Positions 54,555 through 63,239 of a stretch of DNA of 64,000 nucleotides are shown piece after piece. The stretch's first letter is position 1. Each line of letters opens with the position of its first letter. A program made the position numbers and the translations under genes. Source of the stretch: Bordetella genomosp. 9 (GTDB taxonomy: Bacteria > Pseudomonadota > Gammaproteobacteria > Burkholderiales > Burkholderiaceae_B). The stretch spans positions 1,612,001 to 1,676,000 of the forward strand of contig NZ_NEVJ01000003.1 of assembly GCF_002261425.1 (NCBI RefSeq). The letters run 5' to 3'. A model generated the notes under the pieces. That model was not told the origin of the DNA. It was given only the letters and a program-made list of their open reading frames with translations, and ran no database searches.

Positions 54555-57137
54555 ATGGAAGTCTCCCGCATACGCGCACTGCGCGGCCCCAATCTGTGGA
54601 GCCGCAATACCGCCATCGAAGCCATCGTCGCCTGCGACGACCAGGAATGTTCGATCGAGCGCCTGCCGTCCATGGAACCCCGCCTGCGCGCGCGCTTTCC
54701 GCAGCTGGGCCCGCTCAGCCCCGAAGGCTATGCGGGGACCGTGTCGATGGCGCACGTGCTGGAACAGGTGGCGCTGCTGCTGCAGGCGCATGCCGGCTGC
54801 CCGGTCACCTTCAGCCGAACGTCCGCCACCATAGAGCCGGGCGTGTTCCAGGTGGTCGTCGAATACAGCGAGGAAGAAGTCGGCCGGCTGGCCTTCGAGC
54901 TGGCCGAAAAGCTGTGCCTGGCCGCGCGCGAGGACGCGCCCTTCGACCTGGCCGACGCCCTGCACCGCCTGCGCGAACTGGATGAAGACATCCGCCTGGG
55001 GCCCAGCACCGGCGCCATCGTCCATGCCGCCGTCGCGCGCGGCATCCCCTATCGCCGGCTGACGCAAGGCAGCATGGTGCAATTCGGCTGGGGCTCGCGG
55101 CAACGCCGCATCCAGGCCGCGGAAACCGACCGCACCAATGCGATTTCCGAATCGATCGCGCAGGACAAGGACCTGACCAAGATGCTGCTGGCGGCCGCCG
55201 GCGTGCCGGTGCCGCTGGGACGCACCGCGTCCAGCGCCGATGACGCCTGGGCCGCCGCGCAGGAACTGGGCGGGCCGGTCGTCGTCAAGCCGCGCGACGG
55301 CAGCCAGGGACGCGGCGTCGCCGTCAATATCGAAACGCGCGAACGCATCACGGCCGCGTACGCCGCGGCCGCGGAGATCAGCCGCGACGTCATCGTCGAG
55401 CGCTACATCCCCGGCCATGACTTCCGCCTGCTGGTGGTGGGCGACACCCTGGTGGCCGCCGCGCGCCGCGATCCGCCGCAGGTATCCGGCGACGGCGTGC
55501 ATACCGTGCGCGAGCTGATCGACCAGGTCAACCTGGACCCCTTGCGCGGCGACGGCCACGCGACGTCACTGACCAAGATACGCATCGACGACATCGCCGT
55601 CGCCACGCTGGCCAAGCAGGGCTACACCGTGGATTCCGTGCCGCCCACCGGCGCGCGCGTGGTCCTGCGCAACAACGCCAACCTGAGCACCGGCGGCTCG
55701 GCCACCGACGTGACCGACGAAGTGCATCCCGAGCTCGCCGCGCGCGCGGTGACCGCGGCGCGCATGATAGGCCTGGACCTGTGCGGCGTGGACGTGGTCG
55801 CGGAAACGATGCACCTGCCGATGGAAGAACAGCGTGGCGCCATCGTCGAAATCAATGCCGCGCCCGGCTTGCGCATGCATCTGACGCCTTCCTTCGGCAA
55901 GGGCCGCGCGGTGGGCGAAGCCATCATCTCGAACATGTTCGCCGACGGCGAAGACGGCCGCATCCCCGTGGTCGCGGTCGCCGGCACCAACGGCAAGACG
56001 ACCACGGTGCGCCTGACCGCGCACCTGATCGGCCAGGACGGCACGCGCGTCGGCATGACGAATTCCGATGGCGTCTATATCGGGCCGCGCCGCATCGACA
56101 CGGGCGACTGCAGCGGTCCGCGCAGCGCGCGCAGCGTACTGGGACATCCGGACGTCGACGCGGCCGTGCTGGAAACCGCGCGCGGCGGCATCCTGCGCGA
56201 AGGCCTGGCCTTCGATCGCTGCAACGTCGCCGTCGTCACCAACATCGGCATGGGCGACCACCTGGGCCTGGGCTACATCAGCACGGTCGAGGACCTGGCG
56301 GTGGTCAAGCGCGTCATCGTGCAGTACGTGAAGCCGTCGGGCTATGCGGTGCTGAACGCGGCCGATCCCATCGTCGCGGAAATGGCGGCCAGTTGCCCGG
56401 GCGGGATCATCTACTTCGCGCTGGATGGCCATCATCCGCGCATGAACACCCATCGCGCGCAGGGCGGCCGCGTCGTCTATCGCGACGGCGCGCACCTGGT
56501 CGCGGCGCAGGACGGCAGGACGGAAAAGATCGCACTGGCCGATATTCCCTTGACGCGCGATGGCGTCATCGCCTTCCAGGTGGAAAACGCGATGGCCGCG
56601 ATCGCCGCGGCCTGGGCGCTGGAAACGCCCTGGGCGCAAATCCGCCAGGGCCTGCAGACTTTCATCAATGACGCCGCCACGGCCCCTGGCCGCTTCAACG
56701 TGTTCAATTACCGGGGCGCGACCATCATTGCCGACTATGGCCACAATCCCGATGCGATCGGGGCGCTGGTCCAGGCCGTCGAAGCCATGCCGGCCACGCG
56801 CCGGTCGGTGGTGATCAGCGGCGCCGGCGACCGCCGCGACGAAGACATCCGCCGCCAGACGGAAATCCTGGGCGAAGCCTTCGACGACGTGCTGCTGTAC
56901 CAGGATCAATGCCAGCGCGGCCGCGCCGATGGCGAGGTCATCGCGCTATTGCGCGAAGGACTGCGCAACGCCAGCCGGACCAGCTACTCGACCGAGATCA
57001 ATGGCGAGTTCGTCGCCATCGACGCGGCGCTGGAGCGGCTCCAGGCCGGAGACCTGTGCCTGATCCTGGTGGACCAGGTCGAAGAAGCCCTGGCCCATAT
57101 CGCCATGCGCGTGGCGGAGACCCGCGCCACGGCTTGA
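54555..57137 (+). CDS. cphA: Cyanophycin synthetase, canonical copy
   Basis: An 860-residue protein starting MEVSRIRALRGPNLWSRNTA behind AGGAAC, 45 nt after the first copy. It has the same layout: N-terminal domain, ATP-grasp (AQDKDLTKMLLAAAGVPVP; VVKPRDGSQGRGVAVN) and Mur-ligase domain with AVAGTNGKTTTVRL, LETARGGILREGLAFDRC and DYGHNPDAIGAL. These match typical CphA. Together with the preceding paralogue it forms the two-gene cphA arrangement known in Cupriavidus and Bordetella relatives. Product: cytoplasmic Asp-Arg storage polymer. Confidence 0.94.
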   Translation: MEVSRIRALRGPNLWSRNTAIEAIVACDDQECSIERLPSMEPRLRARFPQLGPLSPEGYAGTVSMAHVLEQVALLLQAHAGCPVTFSRTSATIEPGVFQVVVEYSEEEVGRLAFELAEKLCLAAREDAPFDLADALHRLRELDEDIRLGPSTGAIVHAAVARGIPYRRLTQGSMVQFGWGSRQRRIQAAETDRTNAISESIAQDKDLTKMLLAAAGVPVPLGRTASSADDAWAAAQELGGPVVVKPRDGSQGRGVAVNIETRERITAAYAAAAEISRDVIVERYIPGHDFRLLVVGDTLVAAARRDPPQVSGDGVHTVRELIDQVNLDPLRGDGHATSLTKIRIDDIAVATLAKQGYTVDSVPPTGARVVLRNNANLSTGGSATDVTDEVHPELAARAVTAARMIGLDLCGVDVVAETMHLPMEEQRGAIVEINAAPGLRMHLTPSFGKGRAVGEAIISNMFADGEDGRIPVVAVAGTNGKTTTVRLTAHLIGQDGTRVGMTNSDGVYIGPRRIDTGDCSGPRSARSVLGHPDVDAAVLETARGGILREGLAFDRCNVAVVTNIGMGDHLGLGYISTVEDLAVVKRVIVQYVKPSGYAVLNAADPIVAEMAASCPGGIIYFALDGHHPRMNTHRAQGGRVVYRDGAHLVAAQDGRTEKIALADIPLTRDGVIAFQVENAMAAIAAAWALETPWAQIRQGLQTFINDAATAPGRFNVFNYRGATIIADYGHNPDAIGALVQAVEAMPATRRSVVISGAGDRRDEDIRRQTEILGEAFDDVLLYQDQCQRGRADGEVIALLREGLRNASRTSYSTEINGEFVAIDAALERLQAGDLCLILVDQVEEALAHIAMRVAETRATA

Positions 57138-57474
57138 AGTCGCTTGCCGAACCCGACTCGGGGCGTCGCCCTGGGCCGGCGCGCGCCCATTCAAGCGGTA
57201 TCCACCCTGCCTGCGGAGCCGCATCCGGCAGCATGTAACGGGGTCTCGTCAAAACAACGCCAAGGGTTGCGCATTTGTAACAGCGGTGCCCTCTTGCGCC
57301 GGATTCGCTGAGCAGCGCAATGCTGCTTACATTTGCCCACATCCCGGTTTGACCCTCCCCAGCGGCGCCACGTAGCGTATGCATAACCCGAACGCCAGGG
57401 CACACCGTCCTGGATCGTGGCCACTGCCGGGACCGCCGTGCGATCCCGACGTTTTTCCGACTCGGGAGGCAATC
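57138..57474. other. Intergenic region after the cyanophycin synthetase genes
   Basis: 337 bp without a supported gene. It contains an AGCAGC-gcaat-GCTGCT hairpin near 57312-57328 without a T-tract, and presumably the promoter of the DUF1328 gene, though no good -35/-10 pair stands out. A GGGAGG Shine-Dalgarno ends the region. Confidence 0.6.
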
Positions 57475-57636
57475 ATGCTGTATTACGCCGCTGTTTTCTT
57501 CGTTATCGCCATCATCGCCGCCGTGCTGGGCTTCGGTGGGATCGCCGCCGGCGCCGCCGGCATCGCGAAGATCCTGTTCATCGTGTTCCTGGTCCTGGCC
57601 CTGCTGTCCGTGCTGGGCGGCGTGTTCCGACGATAG
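57475..57636 (+). CDS. DUF1328 small membrane protein
   Basis: A 53-residue protein starting [20 protein letters not shown], with a GGGAGG Shine-Dalgarno 6 nt upstream. Two hydrophobic helices (residues 4-22 and 29-48) are joined by [12 protein letters not shown], the typical DUF1328 (YtjA-like) pattern. It is an inner-membrane protein of unknown role, often found with stress genes. It is followed 60 nt later by a BON-domain protein, and both may respond to envelope stress (inference). Confidence 0.9.
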   Translation: MLYYAAVFFVIAIIAAVLGFGGIAAGAAGIAKILFIVFLVLALLSVLGGVFRR

Positions 57637-57696
57637 TCGGGACGGGACCCCGCTTTCGCTGGCCACACCCTAGCTGAACCCACAAGGAGAACTCTA

Positions 57697-58041
57697 ATGC
57701 GTACTCGTCAAATCATCGTCGCCGCCGTCCTCGGCCTGAGCACCGCCGCCCTGCCGGCCGCCTATGCGGCCGACAATATGAGCAGCGACGGCAAGCCCAA
57801 GCAATCCGTGGGTGAATACGCGTCCGATACGGTCGTCACCACCAAGGTGAAGGCCGCCATCGTCGCCGACAAATCGCTCAGCGCCCTGGATATCGCGGTG
57901 GAAACCAACAACGGCGTGGTCACGCTCACCGGTACGGTGGCGACCTCCGCGCAGAGCGACCAGGCCACCCACGTGGCGCGGGGCGTGGAAGGCGTCAAGC
58001 AGGTCAAGAACAACCTGAAGGTCGACGCCTCGAAGAAGTAA
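57697..58041 (+). CDS. BON-domain periplasmic protein (OsmY-like)
   Basis: A 114-residue protein behind an AAGGAG Shine-Dalgarno. The signal peptide MRTRQIIVAAVLGLSTAALP ends at AYA before ADNMSS. One BON domain covers about residues 43-110 (VVTTKVKAAIVADKSLSAL, TNNGVVTLTGTVATSAQSDQA, GVEGVKQVKNNL). BON proteins are periplasmic, phospholipid-associated and often osmotically induced. It converges on the PhzF gene with a 3-nt gap. Confidence 0.92.
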   Translation: MRTRQIIVAAVLGLSTAALPAAYAADNMSSDGKPKQSVGEYASDTVVTTKVKAAIVADKSLSALDIAVETNNGVVTLTGTVATSAQSDQATHVARGVEGVKQVKNNLKVDASKK

Positions 58042-58044
58042 GCC

Positions 58045-58917
58045 TCAGGGCAGCGTTATCGTCCCGCTGCCCAGTTCCAGCACTCGGCCGGATACGCGCA
58101 CTTCCCGGCCGGGTGTGACTTCCAGCCCAAGAAAGCAGGGACGGCTGACAGCCTCGCCTTGCTCGACTTTTGCCCGCAGCGGCAGCTCCCGGCGCGTCGC
58201 GATGACCCAACCGCCCAGGTTGGCGCAGGCCGAACCGGTGCCCGGATCCTCTACCGCCCCGCCCCCCGGACTGAGAAAGAAGTAACGCGCGACCACACGG
58301 TCGGCGCCGTCCTTGTCGCGCCCGTCGAAGGCGAACAGGTACATGACCTTGCGGCCGGACTTGCTGGCTTCCCACTGCGCGAGCCGAGCGCCATCGGGCC
58401 GGGCGCGCCGCACGGCGTCGGCGGATTTCAAAGGCACCACCAACTGGTGCGCTCCGGTGTCCACCCAGACAGGCGCGGCCAGCAGGTCGTCTTCATGCAG
58501 GCCGACATTGGCCGCGATCGCGGCGGCCGGCTGCGCCGGCGCGTTGGTTTGCGGCGTGCCGCCGCCCGGCGCCGCCAGGGTCCAGGTATCGCCGCGCGCC
58601 TGCACCGGCACCACGCCCGCCAGCGTTTCCAGGGTCAGGGTATCGCCCGTTCGCGCCAGGGCGCGCACCACCTGCGACGTTCCCAGGGTGGGATGGCCGG
58701 CGAACGGCATCTCGGAACCCGGCGTGAAGATGCGCATGCGCGCGCTGGCCGATGCCGACGGCAGGATGAAGGTGGTCTCGGACAGGTTGAACTGCAGCGC
58801 CAGCGCCTGCATTTCATCGTCGCTCAGGCCACGGCCATCTTCGAAGACGCACAAGGGATTGCCGCCGAAAGTGCTTTCGGCGAAGACGTTCAGGATGCGG
58901 AAGCGATAGGTTCTCAT
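58045..58917 (-). CDS. PhzF-family isomerase/epimerase-like protein
   Basis: A 290-residue protein starting MRTYRFRILNVFAESTFGGN. It has the PhzF motifs NPLCVFEDGRGLSDDEMQ, NLSETTFILPS (catalytic-type Glu), GHPTLGTSQVV and DPGTGSACANLGGW. Family members resemble diaminopimelate epimerase and catalyse isomerisations. No phenazine genes are nearby, so the substrate is unknown. A start 9 nt upstream (MARMRTY) is possible. The ftrD gene lies immediately upstream on the same strand (34-nt gap). Confidence 0.9.
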   Translation of the reverse strand: MRTYRFRILNVFAESTFGGNPLCVFEDGRGLSDDEMQALALQFNLSETTFILPSASASARMRIFTPGSEMPFAGHPTLGTSQVVRALARTGDTLTLETLAGVVPVQARGDTWTLAAPGGGTPQTNAPAQPAAAIAANVGLHEDDLLAAPVWVDTGAHQLVVPLKSADAVRRARPDGARLAQWEASKSGRKVMYLFAFDGRDKDGADRVVARYFFLSPGGGAVEDPGTGSACANLGGWVIATRRELPLRAKVEQGEAVSRPCFLGLEVTPGREVRVSGRVLELGSGTITLP

Positions 58918-58951
58918 GCGCGCCATACTACGCCATGGCAGAGCAGGCGCA

Positions 58952-60343
58952 CTACCAGGTGACGAAGAACAGCACCCAGGCATAGCAGAACGGCGCCAGG
59001 CCAGCCGCGAACACCAGCCACGCCGCCAGCCTGCGTCCGGGCGACGGCGTACGCCGCGCAATGACGCGCCAGGCCAGCCGCAGCGTCCATGCCACCGCCA
59101 GGCTCAGCAGGGCGAACCGCAGGGGATTCGCCCACATCGCCTTGACGCCTTCGTGCTTGAGCAGCGTGATGGTGGTGGCCGACAAGCCCAGGAAGACGCC
59201 GATGCCGGCGGCCGGGATCAGCGGCTGGGCCAGCTTGTGCAGCCCCGCGCCGCCCCAGCGCGTGCGGCCCGGCACCGCCGGCAACACGCGGTCGGCCAGC
59301 CACAGGGCAGCGTAGATCGCCCCGCCCACGACGGCCGTGGTGGCCGCGATGAAGAACAGGATGCTGGCGCCATCGAGCCAGGAAAAGCTGTCGTTGACGT
59401 CCGGGTAATGCGTCAGGATGAACCATGGCGCGTTGTCCAGCAGCGGCCAGGTGATGTCGCGCTCGATCAGCCAGGTCGCGGCGGCCTGCTTGAGCGTCAC
59501 GAACCAGGGGCTGGCGCTCCACAGGAAGGCGCCCATGGCGATGCCCATCATGCCGAACACCACCAGGACGGTCTGCCAGACGTCGCCGTCGGCCACTTCG
59601 ACGATTTCCGCTTCGGGCGAGCGCGGCGTCAGGGCGATGGCGCCGCGATAGCCGCTGCAGCGTCCGCACATATGGCAGTCGCCCGCGCCCTTCATGTGGC
59701 GCAACGGCACCAGCGGCGCGCAATTGACGGACTGTATGCGTATGACGGGGTGCCGCCAGGCTTCCTCGTTGACCTTGAAATGCCAGGGCGACAGCTTGGC
59801 CAGCAGGTTGAATACGCCGTTGACCGGGCACAGGTACTTGCACCACACCCGCTTGCTGCGGCCGTAGCGCCAGCCCACCACCATGGCGGCGGCAGTCGAA
59901 CCGCCCAGCACCGCCAGCACGGCCAGCGGGTACTGGTACACGCTGACCAGCTGGCCGTAAATGGTGGTCAAGGCAAAGGCCACGAAGGGCCAGCCGCCCC
60001 AACGCATCCAGCGAGGGATCGCCAGGCCCTTGCCCCGCTCGCTGGCCCACTCGGTCAGCATGCCTTCCGGGCAGAACAGGCCGCACCAGGCGCGACCCAT
60101 GATGGGCATGGACACCAGCACGAACGGCCACCATATGCCCCAGAAGGCGAACTGCGCGACCACCGTCAGGTTGTTGAACACGGATGCGGTGTTGTCCGGC
60201 AGCGGCATGGCCGCCGGCACGACCAGCAGGAAGACGTACAACGCAACGATGCCCCACTGCAGCTTGCGCAGCAAAGGAGCATGGTCACGAAGGAAATCGG
60301 CCACGCGGGCGGTTGTCCGCGCCACTGCTACAGCCATCGGCAT
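58952..60343 (-). CDS. ftrD: Ferrous iron transport polyferredoxin FtrD
   Basis: A 463-residue membrane protein with several helices and NapH/NosR-type cysteine motifs: CGLFCPEG (about residue 92), CKYLCPVNG (about 175) and CHMCGRCSGY (about 229), which would bind Fe-S clusters. In Bordetella FtrABCD, this protein is proposed to accept electrons in ferrous iron uptake through FtrC. It is the last gene of the operon, 82 nt after ftrC. A second in-frame ATG lies 6 nt downstream. Confidence 0.92.
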   Translation of the reverse strand: MPMAVAVARTTARVADFLRDHAPLLRKLQWGIVALYVFLLVVPAAMPLPDNTASVFNNLTVVAQFAFWGIWWPFVLVSMPIMGRAWCGLFCPEGMLTEWASERGKGLAIPRWMRWGGWPFVAFALTTIYGQLVSVYQYPLAVLAVLGGSTAAAMVVGWRYGRSKRVWCKYLCPVNGVFNLLAKLSPWHFKVNEEAWRHPVIRIQSVNCAPLVPLRHMKGAGDCHMCGRCSGYRGAIALTPRSPEAEIVEVADGDVWQTVLVVFGMMGIAMGAFLWSASPWFVTLKQAAATWLIERDITWPLLDNAPWFILTHYPDVNDSFSWLDGASILFFIAATTAVVGGAIYAALWLADRVLPAVPGRTRWGGAGLHKLAQPLIPAAGIGVFLGLSATTITLLKHEGVKAMWANPLRFALLSLAVAWTLRLAWRVIARRTPSPGRRLAAWLVFAAGLAPFCYAWVLFFVTW

Positions 60344-60425
60344 TACCTTTACAGATACTTCCTGGATGCCCGGAATGCCGGCGCGGCCCGCGAGCGGGAC
60401 GTCGCCGTGCGAATAACGGGCGCCA

Positions 60426-61310
60426 TTATCGCGTGTTGGCGGCAGTATTGCCGGACGCCGTGTTGGCGGCGCCTGACGCGGCGACGGCGCGGGGCGCCGC
60501 CGGGCGTACCCGGCTCAGCAGTGCCCACACCACGATCCAGTACGCCACCCACACCAGCACCGTCGTCAGCGCGGGATAGGCGCGATAGCCCGCGAAGTCG
60601 GCCAGCACCTTGCCTATGCCACTGCTGTCGTCCAGCAGCCAGCTGCTGTCCCAGATGGGATCCACCAGCGGCGGCACGACGCCCAGCGAAATCAGATGAT
60701 CCAGGCCGCCCACCAGCAGCGAGCCAGCCAGCAACAGCAGCAGGATTTCGGTCACCCGGAAGAAACGCCGCCAGGTGATCAGCTTGCCGCCCAATTGCAG
60801 CAGCCAGAACGTCAGCAGGGCCACGGCGAATCCCGCCAGGCCGGCCAGGCTCAGCAGCCAGCCGCTGGCGCCGCCCGCCCCCGCCGACACCGTGCCGTAC
60901 AGGAACACCACGGTTTCGCTGCCTTCGCGGGCGACGGCGATCATCACCAGGATCAGCAGGCCCCACCAGTTGTCGCTACGGACCGAATCGCGCGCGCCGC
61001 TTTCCAGCTCGCCCTTCAGCGTACGGCCGTGCTTTTTCATCCAGAAGACCATCTGCACGACCAGGGCGCAGGCGACCAGCGCCATGCCGGCCTGGAACCA
61101 CTCCTGCCCGGTGTCGGACAACCACGACGATACGCCCAGCAGCACCAGCGCCAGCGCCACGGCCAATCCCAGGCCGGCCGCCACGCCGCCCCACAGATAG
61201 GGCAGCCCGCGCCGGCCTTCCGGCGTGGCGCGCAGCCACGTATACAGGATGCCCACGACCAGCAGGGCTTCCACGGATTCGCGCCAAACGATAAAAGAAA
61301 CCTGTTCCAT
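60426..61310 (-). CDS. ftrC: FTR1-family iron permease FtrC
   Basis: A 294-residue seven-helix protein. The two REXXE iron-translocation motifs are WRESVEALL at the N-terminus (residues 9-17) and AREGSETVVF near residue 127. This is the FTR1/EfeU pattern. It would pass iron that has been re-oxidised by the periplasmic components FtrA and FtrB. It lies 27 nt after ftrB. The C-terminus ends in an Ala/Pro-rich tail. Confidence 0.94.
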   Translation of the reverse strand: MEQVSFIVWRESVEALLVVGILYTWLRATPEGRRGLPYLWGGVAAGLGLAVALALVLLGVSSWLSDTGQEWFQAGMALVACALVVQMVFWMKKHGRTLKGELESGARDSVRSDNWWGLLILVMIAVAREGSETVVFLYGTVSAGAGGASGWLLSLAGLAGFAVALLTFWLLQLGGKLITWRRFFRVTEILLLLLAGSLLVGGLDHLISLGVVPPLVDPIWDSSWLLDDSSGIGKVLADFAGYRAYPALTTVLVWVAYWIVVWALLSRVRPAAPRAVAASGAANTASGNTAANTR

Positions 61311-61337
61311 GACACCGCCGGGGCGCGCGCGCCCCGT

Positions 61338-61685
61338 TCAATCCTTGGGTTTAACGACCAGCGTGCCTTTGACGTCCTGGTGGAAATCGTCAAAGAACGG
61401 GTATTCGCCGGGTCGCGAAATGGTGATCACGACAAAGGACTTCACGCCGGGCCCCAGCACTTTTTCCTTGCGCAGCGGAATGCTCTCGAATTCCACGGGC
61501 TCGTTGCTTTCGTTGCTGAGCTCTATCTTGAAGCGGCCCGCCGGGACTTCCAGCCGCGCCGGCTCGAACGTGCCGTTCGGCTTGAACGTCAGCTGGAAAG
61601 TCGGCAACTCGTCGGCGCGCGCGGGTCCCGCCGCGGAAAGCAGGACCAGCGCGATCGCGGGCAGCCATGCGCGGGCAGGCGCCAT
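61338..61685 (-). CDS. ftrB: Periplasmic cupredoxin-like protein FtrB
   Basis: A 115-residue protein. The signal peptide (MAPARAWLPAIALVLLSAAG, cleaved near ARA) is followed by a cupredoxin-1 fold: FQLTFKPNGTFEPARLEVPAG, NESNEPVEFESIP, EKVLGPGVKSF and ISRPGEYPFFDDFHQDVKG. It corresponds to FtrB, thought to oxidise ferrous iron ahead of the permease. It starts 2 nt after the ftrA stop, so the two are tightly coupled. Confidence 0.9.
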   Translation of the reverse strand: MAPARAWLPAIALVLLSAAGPARADELPTFQLTFKPNGTFEPARLEVPAGRFKIELSNESNEPVEFESIPLRKEKVLGPGVKSFVVITISRPGEYPFFDDFHQDVKGTLVVKPKD

Positions 61686-61687
61686 GA

Positions 61688-62224
61688 TCAATACCCGCCC
61701 TTCTTGCCGGTACCGGCGAAGACGAATTCGTAGTCCAGTTCGAAGGGCTGGAACCACGGGCCGACGCCGGTTTCCTTGTCGATGTGGCGGCCGAAGTGGC
61801 TGTGCGAATCGGCGGTGGGCGGCGCGATGAGGAACTTCAGCTTGTACTTGCCGGGGCCTTCCAGCTTGACGTTATCGCCGTAGTGCGGACCGTCGTTGGC
61901 GACCATGGGCATCAGCATGCCCTTCTGCACGTTATTGCTGCCGACCTTCTGGAGTTCGAAATTGACCACCAGGTAGGGCATCCATTCGCCTTCCGGGAAG
62001 CCGGTGGGGTTGTTCGCCGTGGCGTGGATATCGGCTTCCAGGTGGATGTCCGAATCCTTGGCGGGACGCATGACGCCGGGAGGATCCATCTCGATGGGCT
62101 GCAGGTACACCGCGCCGATTTCCATGCCGCCCTTTTCCGCGGGCTTGCCGATAGGGTATTCCGCCGCATGGGCGGCGCCGTAGAGCATCAGGCCGGCGGC
62201 CAGGACGAGGGCATGTTTGATCAT
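61688..62224 (-). CDS. ftrA: Periplasmic iron-binding protein FtrA (P19 family)
   Basis: A 178-residue protein. The signal peptide MIKHALVLAAGLMLYGAAHA is cleaved before AEYPIG. The mature part is a P19/Tp34-type immunoglobulin-like fold with the metal-binding Glu/His/Met pattern (EKGGMEIGAVYLQPIEMDPP, DIHLEADIHAT, KGMLMPMVANDGPHYGDN, SHFGRHID). It binds ferrous iron or copper in the periplasm. It is the first gene of ftrABCD. The AAGGA Shine-Dalgarno precedes ATG. Confidence 0.94.
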   Translation of the reverse strand: MIKHALVLAAGLMLYGAAHAAEYPIGKPAEKGGMEIGAVYLQPIEMDPPGVMRPAKDSDIHLEADIHATANNPTGFPEGEWMPYLVVNFELQKVGSNNVQKGMLMPMVANDGPHYGDNVKLEGPGKYKLKFLIAPPTADSHSHFGRHIDKETGVGPWFQPFELDYEFVFAGTGKKGGY

Positions 62225-62274
62225 CGAATTTTCCTTCCGGCGTACTCGCGCCGTCACGCAACCGTAAAGATGAA

Positions 62275-62303
62275 AGGATAGGCAAAAGCAAGCATGAATG
62301 CAA
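62275..62303 (-). promoter_or_regulatory. Putative promoter of ftrABCD
   Basis: On the minus strand, TTGCAT (complement of 62298-62303), a 17-nt spacer and TATCCT (complement of 62275-62280). The predicted start near 62268 gives a leader of about 45 nt. The -35 lies within the inverted repeat at 62290-62324. Confidence 0.55.
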
Positions 62304-62324
62304 ACAAGAACCGTTTTCATGCTT
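62290..62324. promoter_or_regulatory. Inverted repeat overlapping the ftrA promoter
   Basis: AAGCATGAA (62290-62298) and TTCATGCTT (62316-62324) are a perfect 9-bp inverted repeat with a 17-nt centre, touching the predicted -35. It may be a regulator site; it does not look like a classic Fur box. Confidence 0.5.
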
Positions 62325-62532
62325 ACATTCAACGGCTGGCGCGGCGCCGGCGACGGTCGCGGGAGCGACAAGCTGCGGATAGGACCTGGATAAGCCCGCG
62401 GGGTTCCCCCGGGCTGGTGGAGCGTGTGCCACGCGGCATCGGAGGGTGCCGGATACCCGTCAGGGCCCGGCGGCATGTCCGAGGATCCTGACCGGTGGAT
62501 GCCTGGCGGGGTGGATCCCCTGCCCGGCATCC

Positions 62533-62602
62533 TGGCCGGGCACCCCTGGCCGGGCACCCCTAGCCGGGCGCCCCTGGCCGGGCGCCCCTCGCCAGGCGCC
62601 CC
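62533..62602. repeat. Five tandem copies of a 14-bp unit
   Basis: The unit TGGCCGGGCACCCC is repeated five times (starts 62533, 62547, 62561, 62575, 62589) with few changes. The array lies 11 nt beyond the phaR stop, in the 388-bp phaR-ftrA gap, where no gene is seen. Confidence 0.9.
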
Positions 62603-62612
62603 CGCCCTGCGC

Positions 62613-63173
62613 CTACTTGCGGTTGCCCTGCGGGGCGCCCGGGAATGGGAACGTGGAGAACATGGACCGCGTCTGGTCCTGCATCTTGTCCTGCATCTGC
62701 ACGAACAGGTTCTTGCTCTGTTCGATGTAGCTGTTCATCATGTTCTGCATCATCGGGGCCTGGCCGTTCATGAACTGGGTCCAGGCCTCCGGCCCGAACT
62801 GGTTGCCGTACAGCCCCTTGGACTGCTCGGCCATGCGCTCCTGGATTTCCATGAACGCCTGGATGTTCTTCTCCAGATACGAGCCCATGATGCCCTGCAT
62901 GGCGTGCCCGTAGAAACGGATGATCTGCGCCAGCATGTTCGACGAGAACATGGGCACGCCGCCGCCCTCTTCTTCCAGGATGATCTGCAGCAGGATGCTG
63001 CGGGTCAGGTCGTCGCCGCTTTTGGCATCGACGACCTGGAAGGACTCATTGGCAAGCACCAGCTGCTTGACGTCCGCCAGGGTGATGTACGTGCTGGTCT
63101 GCGTGTCGTACAAGCGGCGGTTCGGGTATTTCTTGATCAGGCGCGTACTGCCGCCTGCTTGGGCTTGCGTCAT
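62613..63173 (-). CDS. phaR: Polyhydroxyalkanoate synthesis repressor
   Basis: A 186-residue protein starting MTQAQAGGSTRLIKKYPNRR behind an AGGGG Shine-Dalgarno. It has the PHB_acc_N DNA-binding domain (RLIKKYPNRRLYDTQTSTYI, residues 11-30) and the PHB_acc repeat (EEEGGGVPMFSSNMLAQIIRFYG). The C-terminus is Met/Gln-rich. PhaR represses phasin and its own gene and is released by nascent polyhydroxybutyrate granules. It lies downstream of phaB in the same direction. Confidence 0.95.
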   Translation of the reverse strand: MTQAQAGGSTRLIKKYPNRRLYDTQTSTYITLADVKQLVLANESFQVVDAKSGDDLTRSILLQIILEEEGGGVPMFSSNMLAQIIRFYGHAMQGIMGSYLEKNIQAFMEIQERMAEQSKGLYGNQFGPEAWTQFMNGQAPMMQNMMNSYIEQSKNLFVQMQDKMQDQTRSMFSTFPFPGAPQGNRK

Positions 63174-63239
63174 GGTTGTCCCCTGCTGGGTCGATCGTGT
63201 TGTACTTATGGTGGGATGTCGGTGGTTAGGGAATGCGGC

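Noticed and set aside
51816..55559. A 1247-codon open frame on the minus strand opposite the cyanophycin synthetases
   Set aside because: The plus strand carries two clear enzymes with full motif sets. The antisense frame is an effect of GC-rich third positions and shows no family motif.
57138..57378. Small open frames between cphA and the DUF1328 gene
   Set aside because: None has a ribosome site or a recognisable sequence; the codon pattern is not coding-like.
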